From positions 1 to 64,000 of the forward strand of contig JAKDLG010000009.1 of the NCBI GenBank assembly GCA_030452985.1: 64,000 nt of DNA, in the 5' to 3' direction. The stretch comes from Humibacillus sp. (GTDB taxonomy: Bacteria; Actinomycetota; Actinomycetes; Actinomycetales; Dermatophilaceae). Each line of letters starts with the position of its first letter. Position 1 is the first letter of the stretch. The position numbers and the translations under genes were made by a program. Of the stretch, positions 1 through 9,188 are shown piece after piece. The notes under the pieces were generated by a model. The model did no database searches. It saw only the letters and a program-made list of their open reading frames with translations, and had not been told where the DNA came from.

Positions 1-1209
1 GTCGAGAGTGCGCGCGATCGGCACGCCGGCCCGGTAAGCCAGGTGGAGATGGCTCGGTGCATCGAGCACCGTCAGCTCGGCCGGCTGCCCTGGGGCAAGG
101 CATCGGTCGAGTCCGAGCGACCGGGCCGACCCGGCGGTCGCGGCGTGGAGCGCTTCGGCAGGAGTCATCCCCATCTCACGCACAGCGAGCGCGATGGCGA
201 ACGGCATCGACGACGAGTAGCACGTGCCCGGGTTGCAGTCAGAGGCGATCGCGATGTCGACGCCCGCGTCGATGAGATGACGTCCGTCAGGGTAGGGCGA
301 CCGGGTCGAGAACTCGACACCGGGCAGCAGTGTGGCCACCGTGGTGCCGCGCGCGGCCGCGAGCGCCTCGACGTCGTCGTCACTGAGGTAGGTGCAGTGG
401 TCGACGCTGCGAGCCCCCAGCTCGCACGCAAGGGCGACACCAGGGCCCAGCGCAAGCTGGTTGCCGTGCACGCGCAGGGCCAGACCGGCGCGGCGCCCCG
501 CCTCCAGCACCACGCGGGCCTCGTCTCCGTCGAAGGCGTGGGCCGAGGCCGGCTCGCAGAACACGTCGATGCTCTCGGCCAGCGATGCGCCTCCCCCGGC
601 AACGACGGCATCGAGCATCGGACCGGTCACCAGGTCGACGTACGCAGCGCGGTTGGCCGCATACTCCGATGGCACGACGTGGGCCCCCAGAAACGTGGTG
701 TGCGTGGTGAACTCGCGGGCGATCCGCAAGGCCCGCAGCTCGTCGTCGAGGGTCAAGCCATAGCCGGTCTTGATCTCGACGGTGGTGGTGCCCTGCGCCC
801 GCATCTCAGCGACCCGCGCCGCGACGAGCGCCCGCAGGTCGTCGTCGGTCGCTGCGCGGGTGGCCGCCACGGAGACCGCGATACCTCCACCGTCGTAGCG
901 CGTTCCTGTCATTCGGGCCGCGAACTCTGCCGAACGATCGCCGGCGAAGACCAGGTGGGTGTGACTGTCGACGAACCCGGGCAGCACGGCCCGCCCCCCG
1001 AGGTCGCGCTGCACGTCGGCCGGGGGCGCCTGCGCGGCCGGGCCGACCCACTCGATGAACCCGTCGCGCACCACCAGGGCGGCATCTCGCACGATGCCGA
1101 GCAACCGGTCACCCGGGTCAGCCCATCCGTCACCCTCGGCCGGGTCGTTGGTCGTGAGCTCGCTGATGCCGGTGAGCAGCAGGCTGGTCGAGGTCGAGGT
1201 CAAGGTCAC
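1..1209 (-). CDS. hutI: Imidazolonepropionase (HutI), 3' end cut by window edge
   Basis: Hydrolyses 4-imidazolone-5-propanoate to N-formimidoyl-glutamate, the third step of histidine breakdown, in the cytoplasm. It is absent from the ORF track because no stop lies inside the window; I translated it by hand. About 403 residues are visible. The metal-binding [14 protein letters not shown] segment follows a LPGFVDSH strand, and later HVVPSEY, DVFCEP and [13 protein letters not shown] match the amidohydrolase family HutI. The start is the GTG at 1209, which overlaps the hutF stop in a GTGA quartet, so the two are translationally coupled. Only a short C-terminal tail should be missing beyond the left edge. 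Confidence 0.93.
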   Translation of the reverse strand, partial: MTLTSTSTSLLLTGISELTTNDPAEGDGWADPGDRLLGIVRDAALVVRDGFIEWVGPAAQAPPADVQRDLGGRAVLPGFVDSHTHLVFAGDRSAEFAARMTGTRYDGGGIAVSVAATRAATDDDLRALVAARVAEMRAQGTTTVEIKTGYGLTLDDELRALRIAREFTTHTTFLGAHVVPSEYAANRAAYVDLVTGPMLDAVVAGGGASLAESIDVFCEPASAHAFDGDEARVVLEAGRRAGLALRVHGNQLALGPGVALACELGARSVDHCTYLSDDDVEALAAARGTTVATLLPGVEFSTRSPYPDGRHLIDAGVDIAIASDCNPGTCYSSSMPFAIALAVREMGMTPAEALHAATAGSARSLGLDRCLAPGQPAELTVLDAPSHLHLAYRAGVPIARTLD

Positions 1210-2537
1210 GATGCCCCACCGATCACTCGGCCGATCGAATGGCCGAGCAAACGGCCCACGTCGCCGATACGGTGCTGCCCGCCCATGACGATCATCTCGC
1301 CGGCGACCACCACCGTCGAAACGTCTGAGGCGACGCCGGAGTAGATGATCTGCTCGGGCAGGGAACCGGCGGTGTTGACCGTGTCGGTGCGCACCGTGAT
1401 GAAGTCGGCCAGCGCCCCCTTCGAGAGGTGCCCGCCGTCGCCCCAGCCGAGCGCCCGGTAGCCGTTGAACGACGCCGCCATGAGCAGGTCGTTGGCCGCG
1501 AAACGGTCTCGCTCGTTCGTCACGAGCCGCTCGTGCATCTCGAGCCCGCGCAGCTCTTCGAACGGGTCGATGATGACGTGCTGGTCAGAGCCGAGCGAGA
1601 GCGGCGTACCGGCGTCGAAAAGGGCTCGCGCAGGGCCGATTCCGTCGGCAAGGTCACGCTCGGTGGTCGGGCAGAAGCACGCCCCGGTGCCGCTGTAGCC
1701 GAGCCGCTCGATGTCGCTGTCGGTCAGGTGCGTCGCGTGCACGGCAGTCAGCCGATTCGCCAGCGCGCCGGCCTCGTCGAGCAGCTCGGTCGGCGTCCGC
1801 CCGTAGAACATCTGGCAGGCCAGGTTCTCACCGTGTTGCTCCGACAGGTGCACGTGCAGGGGCAGACCGGCTGACGCCTCGACCACGCGAGGCAGGTCCT
1901 CCCGTCTCACAGCACGCACGGAGTGAATAGCCGCCCCGAGGCGAACCTTGTTGGTCTCGGCGCGCTGAGCGGTCATCCGCTCGGCCCAGGCGTCGACACC
2001 GCCGTCGCTGAACCGGCGCTGTCCCGGGTGCAGGGGCACGTGGCCGCTGCCGCTGAGGCCGCCCTCGAGATAGCAGGTGTCGAGAAGCGTGAGGCGGATG
2101 CCGGCCTCGTCGGCAGCGTGGCGCACGGCCAGGCTCATCGCGTTGGGGTCGCCGTACGGCTTGCCGCCGGGACGGTGGTGAACGTAGTGGAACTCACCGA
2201 CGACGGTCATGCCGGCCTGCACCATCTCGGCGAAAACAGCTCGGGCCAGGTCGAAGTAGGTGTCGGGATTCAGCTGCGCGGCAACGGCATACATCTCCTC
2301 GCGCCAGCTCCAGAAGTTGCCGCCGCCGCCGTTGGCCCGCCCACGCAGCGCCCGGTGAAAGGCGTGGCTGTGGGTGTTGGCCATGCCGGGCAGAGTCACC
2401 CCGGCCAGATGCACGTCGTCGGGTTCGGGGTCGACGCCGGAAAGCACGTCCCGCAGCACCCCACCGGAGGCCACCAGGCGAACCTTGCGGGCGAATCCCC
2501 CGGTCAGCCAGGCTGACTCGCACCAGAACGACGTCAT
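1206..2537 (-). CDS. hutF: Formimidoylglutamate deiminase (HutF)
   Basis: Converts N-formimidoyl-L-glutamate to N-formyl-L-glutamate and ammonia, the five-step histidine route. The 443-residue protein has the amidohydrolase-superfamily metal site ([16 protein letters not shown]) followed by the HutF-typical [10 protein letters not shown] stretch, then HVHLSEQ, a conserved HATHL and [15 protein letters not shown]. Length matches the family. It overlaps the upstream M20 gene by ATGA (2534-2537) and the downstream hutI by GTGA, so the three form one tightly coupled unit. Having HutF rather than HutG formiminoglutamase implies that a separate deformylase is needed, which the upstream M20 gene probably supplies. 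Confidence 0.93.
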   Translation of the reverse strand: MTSFWCESAWLTGGFARKVRLVASGGVLRDVLSGVDPEPDDVHLAGVTLPGMANTHSHAFHRALRGRANGGGGNFWSWREEMYAVAAQLNPDTYFDLARAVFAEMVQAGMTVVGEFHYVHHRPGGKPYGDPNAMSLAVRHAADEAGIRLTLLDTCYLEGGLSGSGHVPLHPGQRRFSDGGVDAWAERMTAQRAETNKVRLGAAIHSVRAVRREDLPRVVEASAGLPLHVHLSEQHGENLACQMFYGRTPTELLDEAGALANRLTAVHATHLTDSDIERLGYSGTGACFCPTTERDLADGIGPARALFDAGTPLSLGSDQHVIIDPFEELRGLEMHERLVTNERDRFAANDLLMAASFNGYRALGWGDGGHLSKGALADFITVRTDTVNTAGSLPEQIIYSGVASDVSTVVVAGEMIVMGGQHRIGDVGRLLGHSIGRVIGGAS

Positions 2538-3799
2538 CTCGGTGCGCCTGCCGGTGACGGACCAAGGCGCGAGCAGAGGTCGCTGACGACCGCGGTGAGA
2601 GCCATGACCCCATCGTGGCAGTCGGACGGCTCAGCGTGCTCGGCGGGAGAGTGCGAGATGCCCGTGGGATTGCGCACGTAGAGCATGGCGGCGGGCACCC
2701 CGTGAGTGGCAAGCACCCCTGCGTCATGGCCGGCCCCGGTGCCGAGCAGCGGGGCATCGGGCAGGATGCCGCGCAGCCGGCTGACCAGCCCGGTGTCGAA
2801 GGCGGTGGTGGGCGTCCACGACTCCTCGGTGGCCGTGGCTCCCAGCGACCCGGCATCCGCCAGGACGCCCCTGACGGTCGAGCGAACGGCCTCCTCGTCG
2901 GTGCCGCGGGCGTCGAGCCAGGCCGTGACCCGGCTCGGGATCGCGTTGACCCCACCCGGCTCCACCAGCACCTTGCCGACCGTGGCCACGCACCCGAGCC
3001 GGGCGGCCTGCGCCCTGGCCGACTGCACGACGACGGCGAGGCCGAGCATCGCGTCTCTGCGATCGTCGAGGCGGGTGGTGCCGGCGTGGTTCGCCTCGCC
3101 GGGGATGTCGATACGCCAGCGGCCGTGGGGCCAGATGTCGGTGCCGATGGCGACGGCTCGGGACGGGTCGTCGAGGTCGCTACCGCCGTCGGCGGTGAGG
3201 GCCAGTGCCTTGCCCTGCTCGACGTGCAGCTCGACGAAGCAGGCAACGCGGCCCAGCGCGTCGTCGTCAGGGCCCATCGACTCGGGGTCACGACCCGCCG
3301 CGACCCACGCCTTCGCCATCGAGATGCCATCAGCGTCGGTCAGCGAACGGGCCCGGTCGGCGGTGAGAGCGCCGGTGATGATGCGGGAGCCGGCACAGGC
3401 GACGCCGAAACGGGCGCCCTCCTCGTCGACGAAGTTGACCACCCCCAGCGGCACCTCCGGGGTGACTCCGGTCGCGCGGAGAGCGTCGACCGTGGCCAGG
3501 GCGCTGACCACCCCGAGCGGCCCGTCGAAGGCGCCACCGTCGGGCACCGAGTCGAGGTGCGAACCGATCACCACACCGGGCTGGGCATCGGGGTCGCCCC
3601 ACCAGGCCCACTGGTTGCCGGCTCGGTCCTCGGTCACGTCGAGACCGCGGGCCGCGCACTCACCCACGAACCACTCGCGCAGGTCGTGGTCGGCGCGGGT
3701 CCAGGCGTACCGGCGATAACCTCCCGTCGCAGACTCCCGGCCCACCGGCTCGAGGTCAGACCACATCCGGTCGAAGCTGACCGACACGTCGCTCACCAC
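2534..3799 (-). CDS. M20-family amidohydrolase, probable N-formylglutamate deformylase of the hut pathway
   Basis: A 421-residue M20 metallopeptidase of the allantoate amidohydrolase / beta-ureidopropionase type. Visible metal-site motifs are GSHLDSVPDGG with the following FDGPLGV, NFVDEEGARFG and ELHVEQG. By sequence family alone it would be called allantoate amidohydrolase. Its start-stop overlap with hutF and absence of purine-degradation genes argue that it removes the formyl group from N-formylglutamate, closing the pathway to glutamate. A homologue sits in the same place in Streptomyces hut clusters, to my recollection. Start: GTG GTG at 3799/3796 with GGAGG just upstream; an ATG at 3766 is possible. 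The function is inferred from context. Confidence 0.8.
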   Translation of the reverse strand: MVSDVSVSFDRMWSDLEPVGRESATGGYRRYAWTRADHDLREWFVGECAARGLDVTEDRAGNQWAWWGDPDAQPGVVIGSHLDSVPDGGAFDGPLGVVSALATVDALRATGVTPEVPLGVVNFVDEEGARFGVACAGSRIITGALTADRARSLTDADGISMAKAWVAAGRDPESMGPDDDALGRVACFVELHVEQGKALALTADGGSDLDDPSRAVAIGTDIWPHGRWRIDIPGEANHAGTTRLDDRRDAMLGLAVVVQSARAQAARLGCVATVGKVLVEPGGVNAIPSRVTAWLDARGTDEEAVRSTVRGVLADAGSLGATATEESWTPTTAFDTGLVSRLRGILPDAPLLGTGAGHDAGVLATHGVPAAMLYVRNPTGISHSPAEHAEPSDCHDGVMALTAVVSDLCSRLGPSPAGAPR

Positions 3800-3822
3800 C
3801 CCTCCAGAACTAGTCTCATGTC

Positions 3823-4347
3823 ATGTCTGAGGATGCCAGGTATGACACCGACCGACTTGGCGGGCACGACGAACCGTCGACGCGGGCCGTCGAGGCGGCC
3901 CGGGCTGCCGGTATCGACGTTCAGGTGACGCGGCACGGCCGTGTCTCGAGCCTGGCCGAGGCGGCGGCGGCTCGGGGCATCGAGCCGCGGGACCTGGTCA
4001 AGACTCTCGTCGTGCGCCGCGCCGAGAGCGACCATGTGTTCGTCCTCGTGCCCGGCGACCGCACCTTCTCGTGGCCCAAAGTGCGGTCCCTGCTCGGTAC
4101 GAACCGCCTCTCGATGCCCGACGCCGACGTCGCCCGGGCCGTCACGGGGTACGAGCGGGGCACGATCACGCCGTTCGGTTCGCGGCAGGCCCTGCCGATG
4201 ATCGCCGACCAACAGCTGGTCGGACGGCGCATCTCCATCGGGGGTGGCGGCCACGGCATCGGCCTGACGGTGAACGGAGACGATGTGATCCGGATCTTCG
4301 GTGCGACGGTGGCCGACATCTCCGACGAGGAGGTGACCCACCCCTGA
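3823..4347 (+). CDS. ybaK: YbaK/EbsC-family aminoacyl-tRNA deacylase (Cys-tRNA(Pro) type)
   Basis: A 174-residue trans-editing protein of the YbaK/ProXp family, expected to hydrolyse mischarged aminoacyl-tRNA such as Cys-tRNA(Pro). Visible hallmarks are EPRDLVKTLVVR near residue 55, containing the conserved catalytic lysine, then GTITPFGSRQALPMIAD and RISIGGGGHGIGLTVNGDDVI. About 25 extra residues precede the domain. It is divergent from the M20 gene with only 23 bp between the start codons, so the two promoters must overlap coding sequence. It has no link to histidine breakdown and interrupts the hut cluster. The exact tRNA substrate cannot be told from sequence. Confidence 0.82.
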   Translation: MSEDARYDTDRLGGHDEPSTRAVEAARAAGIDVQVTRHGRVSSLAEAAAARGIEPRDLVKTLVVRRAESDHVFVLVPGDRTFSWPKVRSLLGTNRLSMPDADVARAVTGYERGTITPFGSRQALPMIADQQLVGRRISIGGGGHGIGLTVNGDDVIRIFGATVADISDEEVTHP

Positions 4348-4480
4348 CCCGTCGACCGGCCACCTCTCATCGCTTCTCTCCACTCGAACGGTCGTCCCGG
4401 GCCTGTACGCGACGGTCCACGGGCCACCCGTGCCGGCACCTCCGCCGCCACCTCCGGCGACGCAGCGCAGACTGGTGCTC

Positions 4481-4870
4481 ATGGCCCGACCTGACCTGCC
4501 GACCAAGCCGTGCGCCCGCTGCGGCCGCACCATCACCTGGCGCAAGGCGTGGGAGCGCGACTGGCCCTTCGTGCTCTGGTGCTCGGCCGGATGCCGCAGC
4601 CGCGGCGTCACCGACGTCGACCGGCAGCTCGAGGCCAGCCTCGAGTCCCTACTCGATGCGCGTCCGCGCAGCTCATCCGTCTGCCCCTCGGAGGCCGCCA
4701 GAGCGGTGAGCAAGGCCAATGCGACCGAGGACTGGAACGAGCTGATGGAACCGGCCCGCAACGCCGCCCGACGGCTGGTGGCAGCCGGGCGGGCCGAGAT
4801 CACCCAAGGTGGGCAGGTCATCGACCCCAGCAAGTTCAAGGGGCCGATCCGAGTGCGTCGCCCGCGCTGA
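4481..4870 (+). CDS. DUF2256/DUF3253-type small zinc-binding protein
   Basis: A 129-residue protein of unknown function. The N-terminal 35 residues (KPCARCGRTITWRKAWERD ... LWCSAGCR) resemble DUF2256, with CxxC and CxxxC pairs that could hold zinc. The remainder, from about residue 50, resembles the winged-helix-like DUF3253 (AARRLVAAGRAEITQGGQVI followed by KGPIRVR). The track starts at GTG 4430, but that adds a proline-rich PAPPPPPP leader; ATG 4481 starts directly before the zinc domain and is preferred. It lies downstream of ybaK on the same strand, 133 bp away, and is convergent with hutU. Confidence 0.7.
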   Translation: MARPDLPTKPCARCGRTITWRKAWERDWPFVLWCSAGCRSRGVTDVDRQLEASLESLLDARPRSSSVCPSEAARAVSKANATEDWNELMEPARNAARRLVAAGRAEITQGGQVIDPSKFKGPIRVRRPR

Positions 4871-4922
4871 ACTGCGCGGGCGGCCGAAAGCGGGCACAGC
4901 GGCATCCGGTTGCTCAGGGCTC

Positions 4923-6578
4923 TCACCCCTCCTGCATCGGCACACGCACCCCGCGCTCGTGGGCGACCCGGTCGGCGATGTCGTAGCCGGCGTCGACGTG
5001 GCGGATGACACCCATGCCGGGGTCGTTGGTCAGCACGCGGGCGAGCTTCTGCGCCGCGAGATCGGTGCCGTCGGCGAGGGAGACCTGACCGGCGTGCAGG
5101 CTGCGGCCGATGCCGACCCCGCCCCCGTGGTGGATCGAGACCCAGGTGGCGCCCGAGCTGGTGTTGACGAGCGCGTTGAGCAGCGGCCAGTCGGCGATGG
5201 CGTCAGAGCCGTCGGCCATCGCCTCGGTCTCTCGGTACGGGCTCGCGACCGAGCCACTGTCGAGGTGGTCGCGGCCGATCACGACGGGCGCCGAGAGCTC
5301 GCCGGTGCGCACCATCTCGTTGAACTTCAGCCCGGCCTGGTCGCGCTCGCCGTAGCCGAGCCAGCAGATGCGGGCAGGCAAGCCCTGGAAGGCGACCCGC
5401 TCTTGAGCACCCCGAATCCACTTGTGCAGACGGTCGTTGTCGGGGAAGAGCTCGAGCACGGCCTTGTCGGTGGCCGCGATGTCCTTCGGGTCACCGGACA
5501 GGGCGGCCCAGCGGAAGGGGCCCTTGCCCTCGCAGAACAGTGGGCGGATGTAGGCGGGCACGAACCCCGGGAACTCGAACGCACGGTCGTAGCCGCCCTG
5601 GCGGGCCTCATCGCGGATCGAGTTGCCGTAGTCGAACACCTCGGCGCCGGCGTCCTGGAACTCGACCATGGCCTTGACCTGCTTGGCCATCGAGGCGCGG
5701 GCCCGGTCGGTGAACTCCTCGGGCTTCTTCTCGGCAAGCTCGGACCAGTCGGCCAGGTCGACACCCTCGGGCAGGTAGCTGAGCGGGTCGTGGGCCGAGG
5801 TCTGGTCGGTGACGATGTCGATCTCGACGCCCCGCCGCAGCAGCTCGGGGAAGATCTCGGCGGCGTTGCCCACGACACCCACCGACCAGCCACGACGCTC
5901 CCGCTTGGCGGCGAGGGCCTTGTCGACCGCGTCGTCGAGGTCGTCGGCCACCTCGTCGAGGTAGCGGTGCTCGACGCGGCGGTGCAGGCGGGCCGGATCG
6001 ACATCGACGACGAGGCAGGCACCCTCGTTCATGGTGACAGCCAACGGCTGGGCCCCGCCCATCCCCCCGCAGCCCCCGGTGAGGGTGAGGGTGCCGGCCA
6101 GGGTGCCACCGAACTTCTTCTCGGCCACCGCGGCGAACGTCTCGTAGGTGCCCTGCAGGATGCCCTGGGTTCCGATGTAGATCCACGACCCGGCTGTCAT
6201 CTGCCCGTACATCGTCAGGCCCAGGTGCTCGAGCCGGCGGAACTCGGGCCAGGTGGCCCAGTCGCCGACGAGGTTGCTGTTGGCGATGAGCACGCGCGGG
6301 GCCCACTCGTGCGTCTGCATGACACCCACGGGGCGCCCCGACTGCACGAGCATCGTCTCGTCCTGCTCCAAGGTCGTGAGCGTGCGCACCATGGCGTCGA
6401 AGCTCTTCCAGTCACGCGCGGCGCGACCGGTACCGCCGTAGACGACGAGGTCATCGGGTCGCTCGGCCACCTCGGGGTCGAGGTTGTTCATCAGCATCCG
6501 CAGCGGGGCCTCGGTAGACCACGACTGCGCGGTCAGCGTCGTGCCTCGCGGGGCGCGAACGGGTCGTGCACCTTCCAT
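4923..6578 (-). CDS. hutU: Urocanate hydratase (HutU)
   Basis: Converts urocanate to 4-imidazolone-5-propanoate using a tightly bound NAD, the second step of histidine catabolism. The 551-residue protein carries the urocanase signature [17 protein letters not shown], the glycine-rich [10 protein letters not shown] near the N-terminus and [17 protein letters not shown]. The track begins at GTG 6599, but AAGGGA lies seven bases before the ATG at 6578, so translation most likely starts there. It is downstream of hutH, separated by 145 bp holding two palindromic repeats, and convergent with the DUF3253 gene. Confidence 0.96.
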   Translation of the reverse strand: MEGARPVRAPRGTTLTAQSWSTEAPLRMLMNNLDPEVAERPDDLVVYGGTGRAARDWKSFDAMVRTLTTLEQDETMLVQSGRPVGVMQTHEWAPRVLIANSNLVGDWATWPEFRRLEHLGLTMYGQMTAGSWIYIGTQGILQGTYETFAAVAEKKFGGTLAGTLTLTGGCGGMGGAQPLAVTMNEGACLVVDVDPARLHRRVEHRYLDEVADDLDDAVDKALAAKRERRGWSVGVVGNAAEIFPELLRRGVEIDIVTDQTSAHDPLSYLPEGVDLADWSELAEKKPEEFTDRARASMAKQVKAMVEFQDAGAEVFDYGNSIRDEARQGGYDRAFEFPGFVPAYIRPLFCEGKGPFRWAALSGDPKDIAATDKAVLELFPDNDRLHKWIRGAQERVAFQGLPARICWLGYGERDQAGLKFNEMVRTGELSAPVVIGRDHLDSGSVASPYRETEAMADGSDAIADWPLLNALVNTSSGATWVSIHHGGGVGIGRSLHAGQVSLADGTDLAAQKLARVLTNDPGMGVIRHVDAGYDIADRVAHERGVRVPMQEG

Positions 6579-6612
6579 GTCAGTTCCCTTCTCGTTCACC
6601 AGTGGTCTCTAC

Positions 6613-6710
6613 CCGTCGAGACGACGTTGCGCGACAGCACAAACTGTCCTCTCGACGGTGCTTTACCGTCGAGAGGACGTTTCGTGTAGCACGAACTGTC
6701 CTCTCGACGG
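6613..6710. repeat. Two tandem 45-46 bp palindromic repeats between hutH and hutU
   Basis: Copy A (6613-6658) and copy B (6666-6710) each begin with CCGTCGAGA(C/G)GAC and end with its inverse GTCCTCTCGACGG, with a similar interior (CAGCAC/TAGCAC then AAACT/GAACT). Seven bases separate them. Each copy can fold into a 12-13 bp stem, and the two copies can also pair with each other across the spacer. They sit in the intercistronic gap of the hutH-hutU operon. They could act as a REP-like element, an RNA-stability stem or a partial terminator. Confidence 0.8.
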
Positions 6711-6723
6711 TTGCGGGGGTGGG

Positions 6724-8280
6724 TCATCGGAGGGGGCCGGTGACGGTCTCGACGGCGGCAAGCGCCCGACCCGACGCCACCAGCTCGACCGCGGCCTCGA
6801 TCTCCGGGGCGAGGAAGCGGTCGGTGCCGACGCCGTCGACCTCGCGCCGCAGCTCGGTGATGACCGCGCCGGTGGCCGCCGCGGGCTCGAGCGGCGATCG
6901 CATCTCGATGCCGCGGGCTGCGGTCAGCAGCTCGACGGCCAGCACCCGGGTCAAGCCGTCGACCGAGCGCCGCAGCTTGCGGGCGCCCGACCACCCCATC
7001 GAGACGTGGTCCTCCTGCATGGCCGAGCTGGGGATCGAGTCGACCGAGGCCGGCACCGCGAGGCGCTTCATCTCGGAGACGATCGCCGCCTGGGTGTACT
7101 GGGCGATCATGTGCCCGCTGTCGACCCCGGGGTCGTCGGCGAGAAAGGCGTTGAGGCCGTGGCTGCGCGCCTTGTCGAGGAAACGGTCGGTGCGACGCTC
7201 GCTCATCGACGCGACGTCAGCGGCGACGATGGCGAGGAAGTCGAGCACGTAGGCGACCGGCGCCCCGTGGAAGTTGCCGTTCGACTCGACCCGGCCGTCC
7301 TTCGTGACGACGGGGTTGTCTACGGCAGAGGCCAGCTCGCACCCCGCGACCCGGGCCGCGTGCTCAACGGTGTCGCGGGCGCCGCCGGCCACCTGGGGCG
7401 CGCACCGCAGCGAGTAGGCGTCCTGCACCCGGGTGCAGCCCTCGTTGTCGTGGGAGGCACGAATCGGGCTGCCGCTCATGACCGTTCGGATATTGGCAGC
7501 CGAGAGGGCTTGTCCCTGCTGGGGCCTCAGCTCGTGCAGGTCGGCCGCGAACACGGCGTCGGTGCCCATCAGCCCCTCGACGCTCATGGCGGCAGTGATG
7601 TCGGCCACCTTCAGCAGCATCCGCAGGTCAGTGATCGCCAGCGCAAGCATCCCGAGCATGCCGTCGGTGCCGTTGATGAGCGCCAGCCCCTCCTTCTCGG
7701 CGAGCACGACCGGCTCGATCCCGTGGTCGCGCAGGGCGCTCGCGGCGTCGGTCGAGGTGCCGTCGGCGAGCCGGACCGGGCCCTCCCCCATCACCGCGAG
7801 GGCGCAGTGCGCGAGCGGGGCGAGGTCGCCCGAGCAGCCGAGCGAACCGTACTCGTGCACGATGGGGGTGATACCGGCACTCAGCACCGCCGCATAGGCC
7901 CGAGCCGTCTCGAGCCGAATGCCGGTGCGCCCGGTGGCCAGGGTCGACAGCCGCAGCAGCATCAACGCCCGCACGACCTCCTGCTCGACCTCCGGGCCGC
8001 TGCCGGCCGCGTGCGAACGCACCAGCGACCGCTGCAGCTGAGCGCGCAGTGCGACGGGTATGTGCCGGGTGGCGAGGGCACCGAAGCCGGTCGAGACGCC
8101 GTAGTGGGGCGCCGTGTCAGACGCGAGCGCCTCGATGATCTCGCGGCTGCGGCTGATCTCGGTCTCCGACTCGGGGGTCAGCACCACGTCGGCGCCGTGC
8201 CGGGCGACCGCCACGACGTCCTCGATGGAGAGGGGTTGCAGCCCGACGCTGACGGTGACGCTGGCGGTGGTTTCGGTCAT
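6724..8280 (-). CDS. hutH: Histidine ammonia-lyase (HutH)
   Basis: Deaminates L-histidine to urocanate, the entry step of the pathway. The 518-residue protein has the family's YGVSTGFG loop and the prosthetic-group region GSLGCSGDLAPLAHCAL, where the MIO cofactor forms autocatalytically from the tripeptide. Here the triad reads Cys-Ser-Gly instead of the more common Ala-Ser-Gly. Later GNFHGAPVAYVLDFLAI and QEDHVSMG match the family. It is the first gene of the hutH-hutU transcript and is divergent from an IclR regulator across a 96-bp region with a palindromic operator. Confidence 0.97.
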   Translation of the reverse strand: MTETTASVTVSVGLQPLSIEDVVAVARHGADVVLTPESETEISRSREIIEALASDTAPHYGVSTGFGALATRHIPVALRAQLQRSLVRSHAAGSGPEVEQEVVRALMLLRLSTLATGRTGIRLETARAYAAVLSAGITPIVHEYGSLGCSGDLAPLAHCALAVMGEGPVRLADGTSTDAASALRDHGIEPVVLAEKEGLALINGTDGMLGMLALAITDLRMLLKVADITAAMSVEGLMGTDAVFAADLHELRPQQGQALSAANIRTVMSGSPIRASHDNEGCTRVQDAYSLRCAPQVAGGARDTVEHAARVAGCELASAVDNPVVTKDGRVESNGNFHGAPVAYVLDFLAIVAADVASMSERRTDRFLDKARSHGLNAFLADDPGVDSGHMIAQYTQAAIVSEMKRLAVPASVDSIPSSAMQEDHVSMGWSGARKLRRSVDGLTRVLAVELLTAARGIEMRSPLEPAAATGAVITELRREVDGVGTDRFLAPEIEAAVELVASGRALAAVETVTGPLR

Positions 8281-8327
8281 GTCCTCATCGAACCGGCCCG
8301 ACGGTGGCGCGTCACCAGGGAAAGAGG

Positions 8328-8357
8328 CATAGTTGTCTCAGATGTGAGACGTTTATG
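8328..8357. promoter_or_regulatory. Candidate IclR operator between hutH and its regulator
   Basis: GTCTCAGATGTGAGAC (8335-8350) is a perfect inverted repeat of GTCTCA with a four-base spacer. A second symmetric pair flanks it at equal distance: CATA at 8328-8331 and TATG at 8354-8357. It lies in the only intergenic gap shared by hutH and the iclR gene, 20-50 bases before each start. That placement suits a regulator controlling both its own gene and the hut operon. The protein-site pairing is inferred. Confidence 0.7.
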
Positions 8358-8376
8358 CCCGGCAGGGAGGTAGGCC

Positions 8377-9162
8377 ATGTCGAACGCCCCCGCGGCCGGA
8401 CACGCCCTCGACGTGCTCGAGCACCTCTCACGCCACGCCGAACCCGTACCGGCCGCCTCGATCGCCCGCGACCTGACGCTCCCGCGCTCGACGGTCTACC
8501 ACCTGCTCTCGCTGCTCCAGGACCGCGGCTACGTCACCCACTACGTCGAGGAGCGCCGCTTCGGCCTCGGGCAGGCCGCCTACGAGCTCGGCTCGGCCTA
8601 CCAGCGCCAGGCCCCCCTCGCGCGCCTCGCCCGAGGCGCCATCCGCCGCCTGGTCGACCAGTGCGGTCGCAACGCCCACTTCGCCACCCTCGACGGGCGC
8701 GATGTCATCTACCTGTTGGAGGAGCGGGCCTCGGGGCAGCCGATGCTCGTCACCGATGTCGGGGTCCGCCTGCCGGGGCACCTGACCGCCAGCGGGCTGG
8801 CCATGCTCGCCGGTCTCCCGGCCAGCCAGGTGCGCGCTCTCTACCCCGACTGCGACTCCTTCACCCAGCGTCACGAACGCGGGCCGAAGTCGCTCAGCGA
8901 GCTGCGCGGCATCCTCACCCGTACCCGCACCGATGGCTACGCCCGCGAGGACGGGACGGTGACGCCTGACCTGTCGTCGATCGCTGTCGCCATCACCGAC
9001 CGGACCGGCCATTCCCCTGCTGCCATCGCGGTGACCTTCCGCTCGCGGGAGGCCACCGACGAGCACGTCACCGGGCTCGTGACGCTCACCCGGGCGGCGA
9101 CCGCCGACGTCGCACGGCGACTGCGCCCCAGCGCCGGCGCAGCGAAAACACCCGTGCGCTGA
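8377..9162 (+). CDS. IclR-family transcriptional regulator, probable hut regulator
   Basis: A 261-residue IclR-type protein. The N-terminal winged helix-turn-helix spans about residues 5-65 (ALDVLEHLSRH then LPRSTVYHLLSLLQDRGYV), followed by the effector-binding domain (LARGAIRRLVDQCGRNAHFATL, LPGHLTASGLAMLAGL, YAREDGTVTPDLSSIAVAI). It is divergent from hutH and shares the palindromic operator at 8335-8350. The likely ligand is histidine or urocanate, which is inference. ATG start follows GGGAGG. Confidence 0.85.
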   Translation: MSNAPAAGHALDVLEHLSRHAEPVPAASIARDLTLPRSTVYHLLSLLQDRGYVTHYVEERRFGLGQAAYELGSAYQRQAPLARLARGAIRRLVDQCGRNAHFATLDGRDVIYLLEERASGQPMLVTDVGVRLPGHLTASGLAMLAGLPASQVRALYPDCDSFTQRHERGPKSLSELRGILTRTRTDGYAREDGTVTPDLSSIAVAITDRTGHSPAAIAVTFRSREATDEHVTGLVTLTRAATADVARRLRPSAGAAKTPVR

Positions 9163-9188
9163 CGGGTCGGTTCTTCTATCGTCGCCCC

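Noticed and set aside
43-1344. 433-residue forward ORF opposite hutI
   Set aside because: It is the antisense shadow of hutI; the reverse strand shows a clear, complete amidohydrolase reading.
4809-6689. 626-residue forward ORF opposite hutU
   Set aside because: Antisense shadow of hutU caused by high GC at third codon positions; it matches no family and hutU is unmistakable.
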